Shown: positions 8,339-16,307 of the stretch, piece after piece | How positions within the stretch are numbered: the stretch's first letter is position 1 | How the letters are laid out: every line of letters begins with the position of its first letter | Assembly (NCBI RefSeq): GCF_013267355.1 | Contig: NZ_CP053985.1 | Coordinates: 5,394,001-5,458,000, forward strand | Direction: 5' to 3' | DNA: 64,000 nt | From: Achromobacter pestifer | Lineage (GTDB): Bacteria; Pseudomonadota; Gammaproteobacteria; Burkholderiales; Burkholderiaceae_B | Notes under the pieces: generated by a model | The model's input: only the letters and a program-made list of their open reading frames with translations | Told to the model about the DNA's origin: nothing | The model's database searches: none | Translations under genes and position numbers: made by a program

Positions 8339-9244
8339 CTAGCCGCGCCAGGGCGTCGCGGCAAAGGCGGCGCGCAGATGGGCCAGGAAGCCCGCCGTGC
8401 GCGCGGGCAGTTCCTGGCGCGATTTGACCAGGGCCACCACGTCGGCCGACGGCAGGCTCCAGCCGGGCAGCAGCGGCACCAGCGCGCGCGCCTGCAGATG
8501 CGCGGCCACGTCCCACTCCGAGCGCACCATGATGCCGTGTCCGGCCAGCGCCCATTCCACGGCGGTTTCCCCCGCATTGCTTGACAGCAGCGGCGCCACG
8601 CGCACCCCCACGGCCGGGCCGCGCCCATGCTTGAAGCGCCATAAGGTCACGTCTTCATCGTTCTCGCGCAGTGCGATGCAGTCGTGCGCCCGCAGGTCCT
8701 CGGGCTTGGCGGGGGCGCCGCGGCGCGCCAGGTAGGCGGGCGATGCGCACAGGATCCGCCGGTTCGGCGCCAGCGGGTAGGCGACCAGCGTCGAATCGCG
8801 CAGCTCGCCGATATGCACCATCACATCCCAGTCGTCGGACGCCAGCCGCGGCGGCCCGTCGGACAGCGTCAGGCTGGCGGTGACGTCCGCGCTCTGGCGG
8901 CGGAATTCCGCGACCAGGCCCGCGATGTAGCGCTGCCCGAATCCCAGCGGGGCGACCACGCGCAGATGGCCTGCCACCACGCCCCGGCGTCCCGCCAGTT
9001 CGTCGGCCAGCTCGCCCAGTTCGCCGCAGATCTGTTCCGCGCGCAACGCCAGCAGCCTGCCTTCGTCGGTCAGCGCGGTGCCGCGCCCCGAACGGTTGAC
9101 CAGCCTGACCCCCAACCGCTTTTCCAGCGTGTTCAGCCTCTGGGTGACGGCCGGCGGGGTCACGTCCAGCGCGCGCGCCGCTTCGGCCAATGAGCGGGTG
9201 GCTGCCAGGCTAAGGAAAAAACGCAGGTCTTCGGTCGTAATCAT
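8339..9244 (-). CDS. LysR family transcriptional regulator
   Basis: A 301-residue LysR regulator. The N-terminal winged helix-turn-helix (about 1-60) contains SLAEAARALDVTPPAVTQRLNTLEKRLG. The rest is the usual periplasmic-binding-protein-like effector domain. It is divergent from the PLP-dependent D-amino-acid enzyme at 9343, with 98 bases between start codons, so it is the likely regulator of that gene and the RidA gene behind it. A palindrome at 9256-9281 sits in the shared spacer. The effector is probably a D-hydroxy amino acid or its product, an inference from context. Confidence 0.9.
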   Translation of the reverse strand: MITTEDLRFFLSLAATRSLAEAARALDVTPPAVTQRLNTLEKRLGVRLVNRSGRGTALTDEGRLLALRAEQICGELGELADELAGRRGVVAGHLRVVAPLGFGQRYIAGLVAEFRRQSADVTASLTLSDGPPRLASDDWDVMVHIGELRDSTLVAYPLAPNRRILCASPAYLARRGAPAKPEDLRAHDCIALRENDEDVTLWRFKHGRGPAVGVRVAPLLSSNAGETAVEWALAGHGIMVRSEWDVAAHLQARALVPLLPGWSLPSADVVALVKSRQELPARTAGFLAHLRAAFAATPWRG

Positions 9245-9255
9245 GCAGGTATGGA

Positions 9256-9281
9256 TTAATGGACGATTAAGTCCAGATTAA
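9256..9281. promoter_or_regulatory. Candidate LysR binding palindrome
   Basis: TGGAC-GATTAA-GTCCA (9260-9275) is a perfect 5-base inverted repeat with a 6-base centre. It is flanked on both sides by TTAA (9256-9259 and 9278-9281). It starts 12 bases upstream of the LysR start codon and about 60 bases before the divergent enzyme gene, a typical LysR autoregulatory position. Confidence 0.5.
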
Positions 9282-9342
9282 ACACGCGGAACCGCCGCCG
9301 CGCCATACTTCAGCCATTCCGATACGCCATGCCGAGAACGCC

Positions 9343-10500
9343 ATGAACCAGAACGCCACGCCTTCCTCTCTCGATACCCTCGATACGCCATGCCTGCTGC
9401 TGGACGAGACGCGCATGATGCGCAACATCGGGCGCCTGAACGCGCTGATGGCCGGGCATGGGGTGCAGCTGCGTCCGCATCTGAAGACGCCCAAATCCAT
9501 CGACGTCGCGCGCCGGCTCATGTCCTCGCCGCAGGGGCCGGCCGCCGTGTCCACGCTGCAGGAGGCCGAGCAGTTCGCGGCCGCCGGCGTCACCGACCTG
9601 CTTTATGCCGTGGGCGTGTCGCCGGCAAAGCTGGACCGCGTGCTGGCGCTGCGCCAGCGCGGCGTGGATCTCACCGTGGTGGTGGACAGCCTGGAGGCGG
9701 CGCGCGCCGTCGCCCAACGGGCCAGGGAGGCGGGCGACGCCATCCCGGCGCTGATCGAGATCGACTGCGACGGCCATCGCGCCGGGGTGCAGCCGGGCAA
9801 CACGGCGCAACTGCTGGCGATCGCGCGGGTCCTGCACGAGGACGGCGCGTGCCTGCGCGGCGTCATGACGCATGCCGGCGAGTCCTACGGCTGTGATAGC
9901 GTCGACGCCATTGCCGACATGGCCGAGCAGGAGCGCCTGGCGGCCGTCACCTGCGCCGAGGCGATCCGCCAGGCAGGCCTGCCATGTCCGGTGGTCAGCG
10001 TGGGCTCCACGCCCACCGCGCATTTCGCCCGCAAGCTCGACGGCGTGACCGAAGTTCGCGCCGGGGTGTACGTATTCTTCGATCTGGTGATGGCCGGGCT
10101 GGGCGTGTGCTCGGTGGACGATATCGCCGCCTCGGTGTTGACGACCGTGATAGGCCATCAACCCGACAAGGGCTGGATCCTGGTCGACGCCGGATGGATG
10201 GCCATGTCGCGTGATCGGGGTACCGCCAAACAGCGGGTGGACCAGTTGTATGGCCTGGTGTGCGACGCCCGCGGCACGGTCTATCCCGACCTGCTGCTGG
10301 CCGAGACCAATCAGGAGCAGGGCATCATCAAGGTGCGCCCCGGCAGCGGCGCGGCCCTGCCCGAGCTGCCCCTGGGCGCGAAGCTGCGCATCGTGCCCAA
10401 TCACGCCTGCGCCACTTGCGCCCAGCACGATGCCTATGAGGTCGTGCGTCCGGACTCGTCCGAAGTGCTGGCGCATTGGGAACGCTTTCGCGGCTGGTAA
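9343..10500 (+). CDS. D-threonine aldolase / D-serine dehydratase-like PLP enzyme (fold type III)
   Basis: A 385-residue protein of the DSD1/D-threonine aldolase group, with an alanine-racemase-like TIM barrel and a C-terminal beta domain. The PLP lysine is seen in RPHLKTPKS (Lys48). The C-terminal metal site is PNHACAT with His354 and Cys356. The His-x-Cys pair resembles zinc-dependent eukaryotic-type D-serine dehydratases; D-threonine aldolases usually have His-x-Asp. Dehydration of D-serine or D-threo-3-hydroxyaspartate, or a retro-aldol on D-threonine, are all possible; the Cys favours dehydratase. It is followed 23 bases later by a canonical RidA gene, which would clear the reactive enamine/imine product of a dehydratase. 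Confidence 0.85.
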   Translation: MNQNATPSSLDTLDTPCLLLDETRMMRNIGRLNALMAGHGVQLRPHLKTPKSIDVARRLMSSPQGPAAVSTLQEAEQFAAAGVTDLLYAVGVSPAKLDRVLALRQRGVDLTVVVDSLEAARAVAQRAREAGDAIPALIEIDCDGHRAGVQPGNTAQLLAIARVLHEDGACLRGVMTHAGESYGCDSVDAIADMAEQERLAAVTCAEAIRQAGLPCPVVSVGSTPTAHFARKLDGVTEVRAGVYVFFDLVMAGLGVCSVDDIAASVLTTVIGHQPDKGWILVDAGWMAMSRDRGTAKQRVDQLYGLVCDARGTVYPDLLLAETNQEQGIIKVRPGSGAALPELPLGAKLRIVPNHACATCAQHDAYEVVRPDSSEVLAHWERFRGW

Positions 10501-10523
10501 CCGCCGTCTACAAGGAGGCATGC

Positions 10524-10910
10524 ATGGAATTCATCCATACGCATCAAGCCACGCCGCCCGCCGGCCACTATTCGCAGGCGGTGCGCGCCAACGGTTTCAT
10601 ATTCGTCTCTGGGCAGCTGGGGTTCCTGCCGCCCGCGGCGCCGGGGCAGCGGCCGGCGCTGGCCGATGGCGCCGCGGCCCAGGCCCGGGAGGCGCTGCGC
10701 AGCGTCCGCGCCATCCTCGAAGCGGCCGGCGCCTCGCTGGCCGCGGTCGCCAGCGTGACGGTGTACATCCCGGACGTGGCGCTCTGGGACGAGGTCAACC
10801 AGGTCTACGAGCAGTGCTTCGGTGATCATCGGCCGGCGCGGGCCATCGTGCCCACCCGCGAGCTGCACTACGGAGCCCTGGTCGAGATCAGCGTGGTTGC
10901 CGCTGCTTAG
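10524..10910 (+). CDS. RidA family reactive-intermediate deaminase, canonical
   Basis: A 128-residue RidA protein with the catalytic residues in place: Arg106 in RPARAIV and Glu121 in LVEISVV, matching the conserved arginine and glutamate of enamine/imine deaminases. The family opening (YSQAVRANGFIFVSGQLG, about 16-33) is present. A strong AAGGAGG lies 6 bases before the ATG at 10524. It follows the D-serine-dehydratase-like gene by 23 bases and is almost certainly co-transcribed with it. The expected role is hydrolysis of 2-aminoacrylate-type intermediates to keto acids plus ammonia. Confidence 0.92.
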   Translation: MEFIHTHQATPPAGHYSQAVRANGFIFVSGQLGFLPPAAPGQRPALADGAAAQAREALRSVRAILEAAGASLAAVASVTVYIPDVALWDEVNQVYEQCFGDHRPARAIVPTRELHYGALVEISVVAAA

Positions 10911-10992
10911 CGCGGCGGTGCGTGAGAGCGGACGCATCCAGGCGGACGCCTATAATGCGTGCGCCTCAATACCTACGGGGGAGACCGTCCGC

Positions 10993-11265
10993 ATGCAGTA
11001 CGAATACCTGTTCTGGTCCATGGCCGCAATGGTGGCGGCGGCGCTGGTTGGCGGCTCGCTATGCGGCCGCCTGGGCTCTATCAAGCATGTGCTGCTGGGG
11101 GTTGCCGCGCTGGCCGCGGCGGTGGGCGTGGCGGTGTTCCTGCTGTCCCGCCACGGCGGCTTCAGCGAGCTGTCTGCGATGCTGTCGATCGCCGCCTTTA
11201 TGTTCAGCCTGGTGATCGGCGCCGCCGCATCGCTGCTGACGCGGCGCATCCTGCTGCGCCGCTGA
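10993..11265 (+). CDS. Small integral membrane protein of unknown function, 90 aa
   Basis: A 90-residue protein with three predicted membrane helices (about 5-25, 33-52 and 60-83) and a basic C-terminus (TRRILLRR). No family is recognised. A TATAAT hexamer at 10951-10956 lies 42 bases upstream of the ATG but without a convincing -35 element. The gene stands alone, after the RidA gene and convergent with the winged-helix-like protein at 11285. Confidence 0.6.
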   Translation: MQYEYLFWSMAAMVAAALVGGSLCGRLGSIKHVLLGVAALAAAVGVAVFLLSRHGGFSELSAMLSIAAFMFSLVIGAAASLLTRRILLRR

Positions 11266-11267
11266 AC

Positions 11268-11286
11268 GCAAGGCGCCTTGCGCCTT
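11268..11286. terminator. Possible bidirectional hairpin between convergent genes
   Basis: AAGGCG (11270-11275) pairs with CGCCTT (11281-11286) around a 5-base loop, between two convergent genes whose stops are 20 bases apart. An overlapping perfect 14-base palindrome covers 11268-11281. The T-tract is poor, so termination is uncertain. Confidence 0.35.
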
Positions 11287-11584
11287 ACTCTTCCGCGTCG
11301 AAATCCTCGTCGTCTTCGTCGTCTTCATCCTGTTCCAGGGCGTCATAGCCCTTCCAGGTGATGCGCCAGCGCGTCGCGCCCGCGGTCGCCGCGGTTTCGC
11401 TGATCTGCTTGACCAGGCCCGCGTCTTCCAGCAGGTCCAGGTGATGCGCAATCAGCTGCAGGCCTTGCTCTTCGGGATGCGGCGCCAGGGCCACGTTCTT
11501 GATGTCGTGCGTGCTCAGGTTGGGGCCCGGCGCGTCGCGCAGGGCGCCCAGGATAGTGACGACCAGATCGAAATCGCGTTGCAT
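11285..11584 (-). CDS. DUF2513-like winged-helix protein with acidic tail
   Basis: A 99-residue protein starting MQRDFDLVVTILGALRD and containing QLIAHHLDLLEDAGLVKQI and WRITWKGYDALE. This pattern resembles DUF2513, a small predicted winged-helix family. The C-terminal 15 residues are almost entirely Asp/Glu. An in-frame ATG four codons upstream (11596) is possible; the start at 11584 is preferred because GGTGGA precedes it and family members begin with a similar M-x-R-D. No DNA target or partner can be named. Confidence 0.6.
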   Translation of the reverse strand: MQRDFDLVVTILGALRDAPGPNLSTHDIKNVALAPHPEEQGLQLIAHHLDLLEDAGLVKQISETAATAGATRWRITWKGYDALEQDEDDEDDEDFDAEE

Positions 11585-11709
11585 GATGTCCACCATTCAT
11601 TGGGGGTAAAAGACAGGCCGACAATAGCAGAGATCCATGGCGGCGACGCGACAGGCGCCACAGCCGGGTTACAGTCCAGGGTTCTCGACAACCGATACGT
11701 GCATATCCC

Positions 11710-12108
11710 ATGAAGAAACCCGCAGAGCGCGATTGCCTCGCGCTGATCCCCGGCTACACCGGCCAGGCCGCCAAGCTCTTTCTCACGCGCGGCGAAGACG
11801 GCCGCATCGAAGGCGTGACCGTGTTCGACCTGCTCGGCCACATCAAGCTGCAGGGCGATGCCGACGCAGCGGCGACGTGGGTCGGCGAATGGCTTGCCCA
11901 GGAGTCCGACAACCGCAAGGCCCGCCGCACGCAGCTGCTGGCGCAGATGTTCCTCTGCAAGCTCGCCGGCGACGAGAAGGGCGTCTTCCTGGCGGCCCAG
12001 AAGCCGCTGGCCCGCGTGCTGGCCGATGCCGGGGTGCGCAGCCGCTCCGTCGCGGCCACTTCCGGCGCCGCGCGCCGGTCACTTGGTCCTACAGTCAAGA
12101 AGCATTAG
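11710..12108 (+). CDS. Hypothetical protein, 132 aa
   Basis: A 132-residue soluble protein I do not recognise. It starts MKKPAERDCLALIPGYTGQAAKLFLTR (core uninterrupted to the end) and finishes in a basic, low-complexity tail (SGAARRSLGPTVKKH). The middle, about 55-100, is helical with several Ala/Leu/Gln repeats and one Cys. No clear ribosome site precedes the ATG at 11710. It is followed 93 bases later by another unknown small gene on the same strand. Confidence 0.5.
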   Translation: MKKPAERDCLALIPGYTGQAAKLFLTRGEDGRIEGVTVFDLLGHIKLQGDADAAATWVGEWLAQESDNRKARRTQLLAQMFLCKLAGDEKGVFLAAQKPLARVLADAGVRSRSVAATSGAARRSLGPTVKKH

Positions 12109-12201
12109 CCGAAGGCTGTTATAGTCGCGCCTGGGCGTGAGAGTGCACCTGCAAGGTGCGTGCCCAGGCGGGCAGAGCCCGCGAATCAAGGAAGAGTGAT
12201 C

Positions 12202-12522
12202 ATGGAAATAGTAAGTCGGCAGATTGCCGACGTAGCGGGCGGCGTCGAGCTGCACACCACGCTGGATGGCGAGAGCATCAGCGTCTACGTCCTGGAGGGC
12301 GTGACGGATCTCGATGCGATCGCAGACATCGTGCCGCGTGAAAAAGTCGAAGCAGGGGCTGACATACACGCCTCTAGTGTCGACAATGTTGATAATGCGC
12401 AAGAACAGATCGACCAAGTCCTGGAAAATATGAATCCCGGTGACGTGGCGGTTTTCCTTTGCTCGGGCCCCGATGCTTTCGGCGCGGCGCTCGATCTGCT
12501 GGGTTTACCTATCGACGAGTAA
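12202..12522 (+). CDS. Hypothetical acidic protein, 106 aa
   Basis: A 106-residue, strongly acidic protein starting MEIVSRQIADVAGGVELHTT. Its second half reads DNAQEQIDQVLENMNPGDVAVF and then CSGPDAFGAALDLLGLPIDE. No domain is recognised. CAAGGAAG lies about 9 bases upstream of the ATG. The gene precedes the long A+T-rich leader region of the first cold-shock gene and is separated from it by 375 bases. Confidence 0.6.
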   Translation: MEIVSRQIADVAGGVELHTTLDGESISVYVLEGVTDLDAIADIVPREKVEAGADIHASSVDNVDNAQEQIDQVLENMNPGDVAVFLCSGPDAFGAALDLLGLPIDE

Positions 12523-12731
12523 GCCTGGCGGCAAACCAAAGTGCTAGCCCGAACGGCGTATGAAGAAATTCTCGTACGCGGGCAGGCGGCATTTATATAA
12601 GCCTAGATTGTTTTTTTATGATGCGTGGGTGTAAACACCTATGCAGGACTTCTTATTGCCTATGAAAATGTGTGGAATCCGCTTGCAGTTTCTCTTTGTT
12701 GCATTATTGGCACGCATTTTTTAGGATTATG

Positions 12732-12760
12732 TTGACTTGTGAGGGGAACCTAACGATAGT
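12732..12760 (+). promoter_or_regulatory. Candidate promoter of the first cold-shock gene
   Basis: TTGACT (12732-12737), a 17-base spacer and GATAGT (12755-12760). Transcription from near 12767 would give a leader of about 131 bases before the ATG at 12898, in keeping with the long leaders of cspA-type genes. The rest of 12523-12731 is A+T-rich for this genome and holds no gene I can support. Confidence 0.5.
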
Positions 12761-12766
12761 GTCGGC

Positions 12767-12897
12767 ACACGATCACAAGCGTTGCGATTTTCGTTCAGTG
12801 CCGTGCCTTTTCCGGCTCAGCGTTATTGTTCTACTGTCCCCTCCTTGATTGATTCGTGACCTCCGGGCATTTGCCCATTATCTCTAGGAAATACAGT
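12767..12897 (+). promoter_or_regulatory. Long 5' leader of cold-shock gene 1
   Basis: About 131 bases of untranslated leader. It contains CCTTGAT at 12843-12849, preceded by a pyrimidine-rich stretch, and TCTAGG at about 12881-12886, close to the start codon. Both elements recur at matching distances in the leader of the second cold-shock gene (14088-14218). Leaders of this type act as RNA thermosensors in enterobacterial cspA; that role here is inference. Confidence 0.5.
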
Positions 12898-13101
12898 ATG
12901 GAAACCGGCGTCGTTAAGTGGTTCAACTCGGAAAAGGGCTATGGCTTCATCACCCCGGAAGCGGGTGGTAAGGATCTGTTCGCTCACTTCTCCGAAATCC
13001 AGGGCTCGGGCTTCAAGTCTCTGGAAGAGAACCAGCGCGTCAGCTTTGTGACGGCCAATGGCCCCAAGGGCCCGCAAGCCACGAAGATCCAGGTCCTGTA
13101 A
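12898..13101 (+). CDS. Cold-shock protein CspA family
   Basis: A 67-residue single cold-shock domain. The RNA-binding motifs are both present: KGYGFITPE (RNP1) and DLFAHFSEI (RNP2-like), within [17 protein letters not shown]. Such proteins bind single-stranded RNA/DNA and act as RNA chaperones in cold or growth transitions. TAGGAA lies about 8 bases upstream of the ATG. A clear intrinsic terminator follows at 13121-13143, so the gene is monocistronic. A paralogue lies 1.1 kb downstream. Confidence 0.95.
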   Translation: METGVVKWFNSEKGYGFITPEAGGKDLFAHFSEIQGSGFKSLEENQRVSFVTANGPKGPQATKIQVL

Positions 13102-13120
13102 GGGTCTGAGTTTTCGATAG

Positions 13121-13143
13121 AAGCCCCCTCGTGGGGCTTTTTT
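13121..13143 (+). terminator. Intrinsic terminator after cold-shock gene 1
   Basis: AAGCCCC (13121-13127), loop CTCGT, GGGGCTT (13133-13139), running into a T-tract that ends at 13143. Confidence 0.9.
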
Positions 13144-13331
13144 GTTTTCTGCGGCGGCCATTCCTAAACATGGAAAGTATCGCTGCACCAGTAATGTCAG
13201 GGTAATCCCTAGAATACATAAATCCTGGTACGGGAATCACATCCGATTCATTCATCTGGTGTATGACCCTGATCCAGACGCGCGTCTCTGTTATTGTCGG
13301 CCTTGCCCCAGACTTCCGGATACGCGCTCTC

Positions 13332-13895
13332 ATGACTACTGCTTCCTCCACGCAGATTGTTCCGCAGCCCCAGGAGGTGGTCGCGTTCTGGCTCGATGCC
13401 GGCCCCCAGCAATGGTTCAGCAAGAGCGCCGAATTCGATGCGGCCTTCCGCGCCCGTTTTGAGGCGGCCCACATGGCCGCCGCGGCCCGCCAGCTGGATG
13501 CGTGGCTGGACGACGCCAAGGGCGCCTTGGCGCTGATGGTCCTGCTGGACCAGTTCCCGCGCAATGCCTATCGGGGCACCGCGCACATGTTTGCCTCCGA
13601 CCCCCTGGCCCAGTACTTCGCCGACCGCGCCATCGCGGCCGGCCACGATCTGGCGGTGGATCCGCAACTGCGCCAGTTCTTCTACCTGCCTTTCGAACAC
13701 GCGGAGAACCTCGCGGCCCAGAACCGCGCCGTTGCCCTGATGGAGCCGCTGGACGCCGATTCGCTGCGCTGGGCGGTTCTGCATCGCGACATCATCAAGC
13801 GCTTTGGGCGCTTTCCCCATCGCAACGCCGCGTTGGGCCGGCAGACGACGCAGGCCGAGCAGGCGTTTCTCGATTCCGGCGGCTTCGCCGGATAG
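13332..13895 (+). CDS. DUF924 family protein
   Basis: A 187-residue protein of the DUF924 family, which has a TPR-like all-helical fold and no assigned function. Diagnostic segments are present: VVAFWLDAGPQQWF near 16-29, the strongly conserved LLDQFPRNAYRGTAHMFASD (about 71-90), LPFEHAENL and FGRFPHRNAALGR near the C-terminus. The ATG at 13332 is chosen because the family N-terminus falls just behind it; the ribosome site is weak. It stands alone between the two cold-shock genes. Confidence 0.88.
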   Translation: MTTASSTQIVPQPQEVVAFWLDAGPQQWFSKSAEFDAAFRARFEAAHMAAAARQLDAWLDDAKGALALMVLLDQFPRNAYRGTAHMFASDPLAQYFADRAIAAGHDLAVDPQLRQFFYLPFEHAENLAAQNRAVALMEPLDADSLRWAVLHRDIIKRFGRFPHRNAALGRQTTQAEQAFLDSGGFAG

Positions 13896-14051
13896 AGCTC
13901 GCGCGGCACGCTGTTCAGGGGTGCCGCGGCTGCACGTATCCGCATGTGTCCACGCGTGCCAAGTTGAAAATATTGGACCCCTTGCACGGCCTCAAGCCTT
14001 GTCTGGCCTGGCTTTCCGGCGGTTTCCGGATGCTGTTGGATTTGCGGATGT

Positions 14052-14081
14052 TTGACGTTTTTCGGGGTTCGCCAATACACT
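14052..14081 (+). promoter_or_regulatory. Candidate promoter of the second cold-shock gene
   Basis: TTGACG (14052-14057), an 18-base spacer and TACACT (14076-14081). The predicted start near 14088 gives a leader of about 131 bases, the same as predicted for the first cold-shock gene. The rest of 13896-14051 shows no gene. Confidence 0.45.
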
Positions 14082-14087
14082 GGGTTT

Positions 14088-14218
14088 AGCGAGATTTTCA
14101 AGCGACGCGGTCTGCGTTTCACTTGTCGCCGTCAGTGGTGCTGCGGTTGCTTCCTCTCCCATCCTTGATGATCTGGCGCCCCGCGAGCAATCGCTTTTTC
14201 TAGGTTCAAGGACATTCC
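14088..14218 (+). promoter_or_regulatory. Long 5' leader of cold-shock gene 2
   Basis: About 131 bases of leader containing a pyrimidine-rich stretch then CCTTGAT (14163-14169), 56 bases before the ATG, and TCTAGG at about 14198-14203. The CCTTGAT element is 55 bases before the ATG in cold-shock gene 1. The two leaders are otherwise largely different, so the shared parts are likely functional. Confidence 0.5.
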
Positions 14219-14425
14219 ATGGCAACCGGCATCGTTAAGTGGTTCAACGCCGAAAAGGGTTATGGTTTCATCATGCCCGATGATGGCAGCAAGGATCTTT
14301 TCGCTCACTACTCGGAGATCCGCAGCGAAGGCTATAAGTCGCTGCAGGAGAACCAGCGCGTCACCTTCGAGGTCGGTACCGGCCCCAAGGGTCCCAGCGC
14401 AAAGAACATCAAGGTAGCGGCCTGA
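14219..14425 (+). CDS. Cold-shock protein CspA family, paralogue 2
   Basis: A 68-residue cold-shock domain protein with KGYGFIMPD and DLFAHYSEI as RNA-binding motifs. It is closely similar to the protein at 12898-13101, differing mainly after residue 20 (DDGSKD for [19 protein letters not shown] for [13 protein letters not shown]). It is probably a single-stranded nucleic-acid chaperone. It is monocistronic, ending in a strong terminator at 14478-14509. The two copies may be expressed under different conditions, since their leaders share only short elements. Confidence 0.95.
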   Translation: MATGIVKWFNAEKGYGFIMPDDGSKDLFAHYSEIRSEGYKSLQENQRVTFEVGTGPKGPSAKNIKVAA

Positions 14426-14477
14426 CCTTCGCAGGGCAGCGCCCCGGGCCGGCCCGGCGCTCCGCCCAGAAAAAAAA

Positions 14478-14509
14478 GCCCCCGCACGCAATGTGCGGGG
14501 GCTTTTTTT
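14478..14509. terminator. Strong bidirectional intrinsic terminator
   Basis: GCCCCCGCAC (14478-14487), loop GCAAT, GTGCGGGGGC (14493-14502), then seven T. An A-run precedes the stem, so it should also terminate the convergent gene whose stop lies at 14570. Confidence 0.93.
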
Positions 14510-14569
14510 ATTCTCGCCGCGGCGCCGGCCGGCCCGTATGGGGGCCTGCCCTGGGTAGGCTTCCAGGCG

Positions 14570-15121
14570 TCAGTGCTTCGCGTGGTTGGCCGGCGGCGTG
14601 GCCAGCTTGTCCACCAGCGCGATCCCTAGCGCCGACAGGATGAACAGGGCGTGGATGATGGTCTGCCACATCACGCCCGCCTCGGAGAAGCGCGCGTTGG
14701 GCGTGCCCAGCGTGCCGGCTTCAATGAAGGTGCGCAGCAGGTGGATCGACGAGATGCCGATGATGGCCATCGCCAGCTTGACCTTGAGCACGCTGGCATT
14801 CACGTGGCTGAGCCATTCGGGCTGGTCCGGGTGATTGTGCAGGCGCAGGCGAGACACGAAGGTTTCGTAGCCGCCCACGATCACCATCAACAGCAGGTTC
14901 GAGATCATGACCACGTCGATCAAGCCCAGCACCAGCAGCATGATCTCCATTTCGCCGAAGCTGTTGGCGTGCGTCAGCAGATGCCATAGCTCCTTCAGGA
15001 ACAGCATGACGTAGACGCCTTGCGCGACGATCAGGCCCAGGTACAAGGGCAGTTGCAGCCAGCGCGAGCTGAAGATCAGGCTGGGCAGCAGGCCCAGGCG
15101 GGGAGGGGGGGTGGAGATCAT
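14570..15121 (-). CDS. YqhA/UPF0114 family membrane protein
   Basis: A 183-residue inner-membrane protein of the UPF0114 (YqhA) family, with four predicted membrane helices: about 25-45, 58-85, 110-130 and 148-168. The conserved block [20 protein letters not shown] (18-37) and [22 protein letters not shown] (65-86) are typical. [19 protein letters not shown] follows. The function of this family is not established. It reads convergently to the second cold-shock gene, with the terminator at 14478-14509 between them. Confidence 0.88.
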   Translation of the reverse strand: MISTPPPRLGLLPSLIFSSRWLQLPLYLGLIVAQGVYVMLFLKELWHLLTHANSFGEMEIMLLVLGLIDVVMISNLLLMVIVGGYETFVSRLRLHNHPDQPEWLSHVNASVLKVKLAMAIIGISSIHLLRTFIEAGTLGTPNARFSEAGVMWQTIIHALFILSALGIALVDKLATPPANHAKH

Positions 15122-15382
15122 ATTTTTTGGGTGCGAGCCGAGTGGAGTGTGCGAAAAATGGCGGGCGCAATTCTATCAATGCCGCGTTGCCGCAGGTATC
15201 AGTTTTTATGAAGAGTCCCGTCCGCGGGGCTGCCCGTAGCATGATTGCGCGGGTCTTGTTGAGGTTTTATGTAAGGAAAACTGGCATTTGCGAAACTGTG
15301 TGGCGAAACGCTTGGTGGGCATTGGTCGTATATAGAATTGCGGCCTCGTTCGCATAGAGCCAGTAAAGAGGAGTTTGTTCCC

Positions 15383-16138
15383 ATGAAGATCCGCTACACC
15401 GTCGCTGCCCTGGGCGTTGCGCTCGCCCCTTTTTCCGCCTCCCAGGCTTTGGATATCGGCGGCCTGGTCGGCGCCGGCAGCAAGGTGGTTCAGGCTGCCA
15501 CGTTGAGCGACGCCGAAATCAAGACACTGTCGGACAAGGCTTGCGCGCAGAGCGACTCGCAGGAAAAGATCGCCGCTCCCGGCAGCAAGTACGATGTCCG
15601 CCTGCAGAAAATCGCCAAGCAGCTGGGCGGCACGGTCAACGGCCAGAAGGCCAGCTACAAGGTCTATGTCACCAAGGACGTCAACGCCTGGGCCATGGCC
15701 AACGGCTGCATCCGCGTCTACAGCGGCCTGATGGACATGATGACCGACGATGAAGTGCTGGGCGTGGTGGGCCACGAAATCGGCCACGTTGCGCTGGGCC
15801 ACAGCAAGAAGACGATGCAGACCGCCTACACGGTTTCGGCCGCGCGCGATGCCGCCAATGCCGCAGGCGGCGCCACCGTGGCCGCGCTGAGCTCGTCGCA
15901 ATTGGGCGACTTGACCGAGAAGTTCATCAACGCGCAGTTCTCGCAGTCGCAGGAAAGCGCCGCCGACGATTATTCGTTCGACCAACTGCAGGCCAAGGGC
16001 CTGAACACCCGCGGCCTGGTGACCGCGTTCCAGAAGCTGGCTGAACTGGACGGCGGCAAGAGCGATATGATGAGCTCGCATCCGTCCTCGGCCAAGCGCG
16101 CGCAGCACATCGAAGAGCGCATCGCCAAGGCCAAGTAA
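15383..16138 (+). CDS. M48 family zinc metalloprotease, exported
   Basis: A 251-residue M48 peptidase resembling the periplasmic/lipid-anchored LoiP-YcaL-BepA group. An N-terminal signal peptide (about 1-22, MKIRYTVAALGVALAPFSASQA) lacks a lipobox, so export as a soluble periplasmic protein is likely. The zinc motif HEIGH is at 131-135, and the third ligand is probably Glu191 in SQESAADD. An AAGAGGAG site precedes the ATG at 15383. Only the protease domain is present, without the TPR domain of BepA. The role is probably outer-membrane protein quality control, by analogy. Confidence 0.88.
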   Translation: MKIRYTVAALGVALAPFSASQALDIGGLVGAGSKVVQAATLSDAEIKTLSDKACAQSDSQEKIAAPGSKYDVRLQKIAKQLGGTVNGQKASYKVYVTKDVNAWAMANGCIRVYSGLMDMMTDDEVLGVVGHEIGHVALGHSKKTMQTAYTVSAARDAANAAGGATVAALSSSQLGDLTEKFINAQFSQSQESAADDYSFDQLQAKGLNTRGLVTAFQKLAELDGGKSDMMSSHPSSAKRAQHIEERIAKAK

Positions 16139-16307
16139 GGCGTCCATACAGGCGTAAATTCCCCCGTTCCGGGTGGAAAACGGGGCGCGAGTATCCGGGC
16201 TTATCCGGGTGCTCGCGCCCCTTTGCGTCAGGGGACCGGAAGTTTCCGGTAAAATCCCCCGTTTATCCGCCCGTCATCTCTTTATCTCTCGGAAAATAGG
16301 TCATTTA

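Noticed and set aside
10951..10956. TATAAT hexamer before the small membrane protein
   Set aside because: It is a perfect -10 hexamer but no acceptable -35 at normal spacing. It is mentioned only within that gene's entry.
12628..12639. GGTGT-AA-ACACC inverted repeat upstream of the first cold-shock gene
   Set aside because: It has short arms and a 2-base centre, and is far from any promoter element. It could easily arise by chance.
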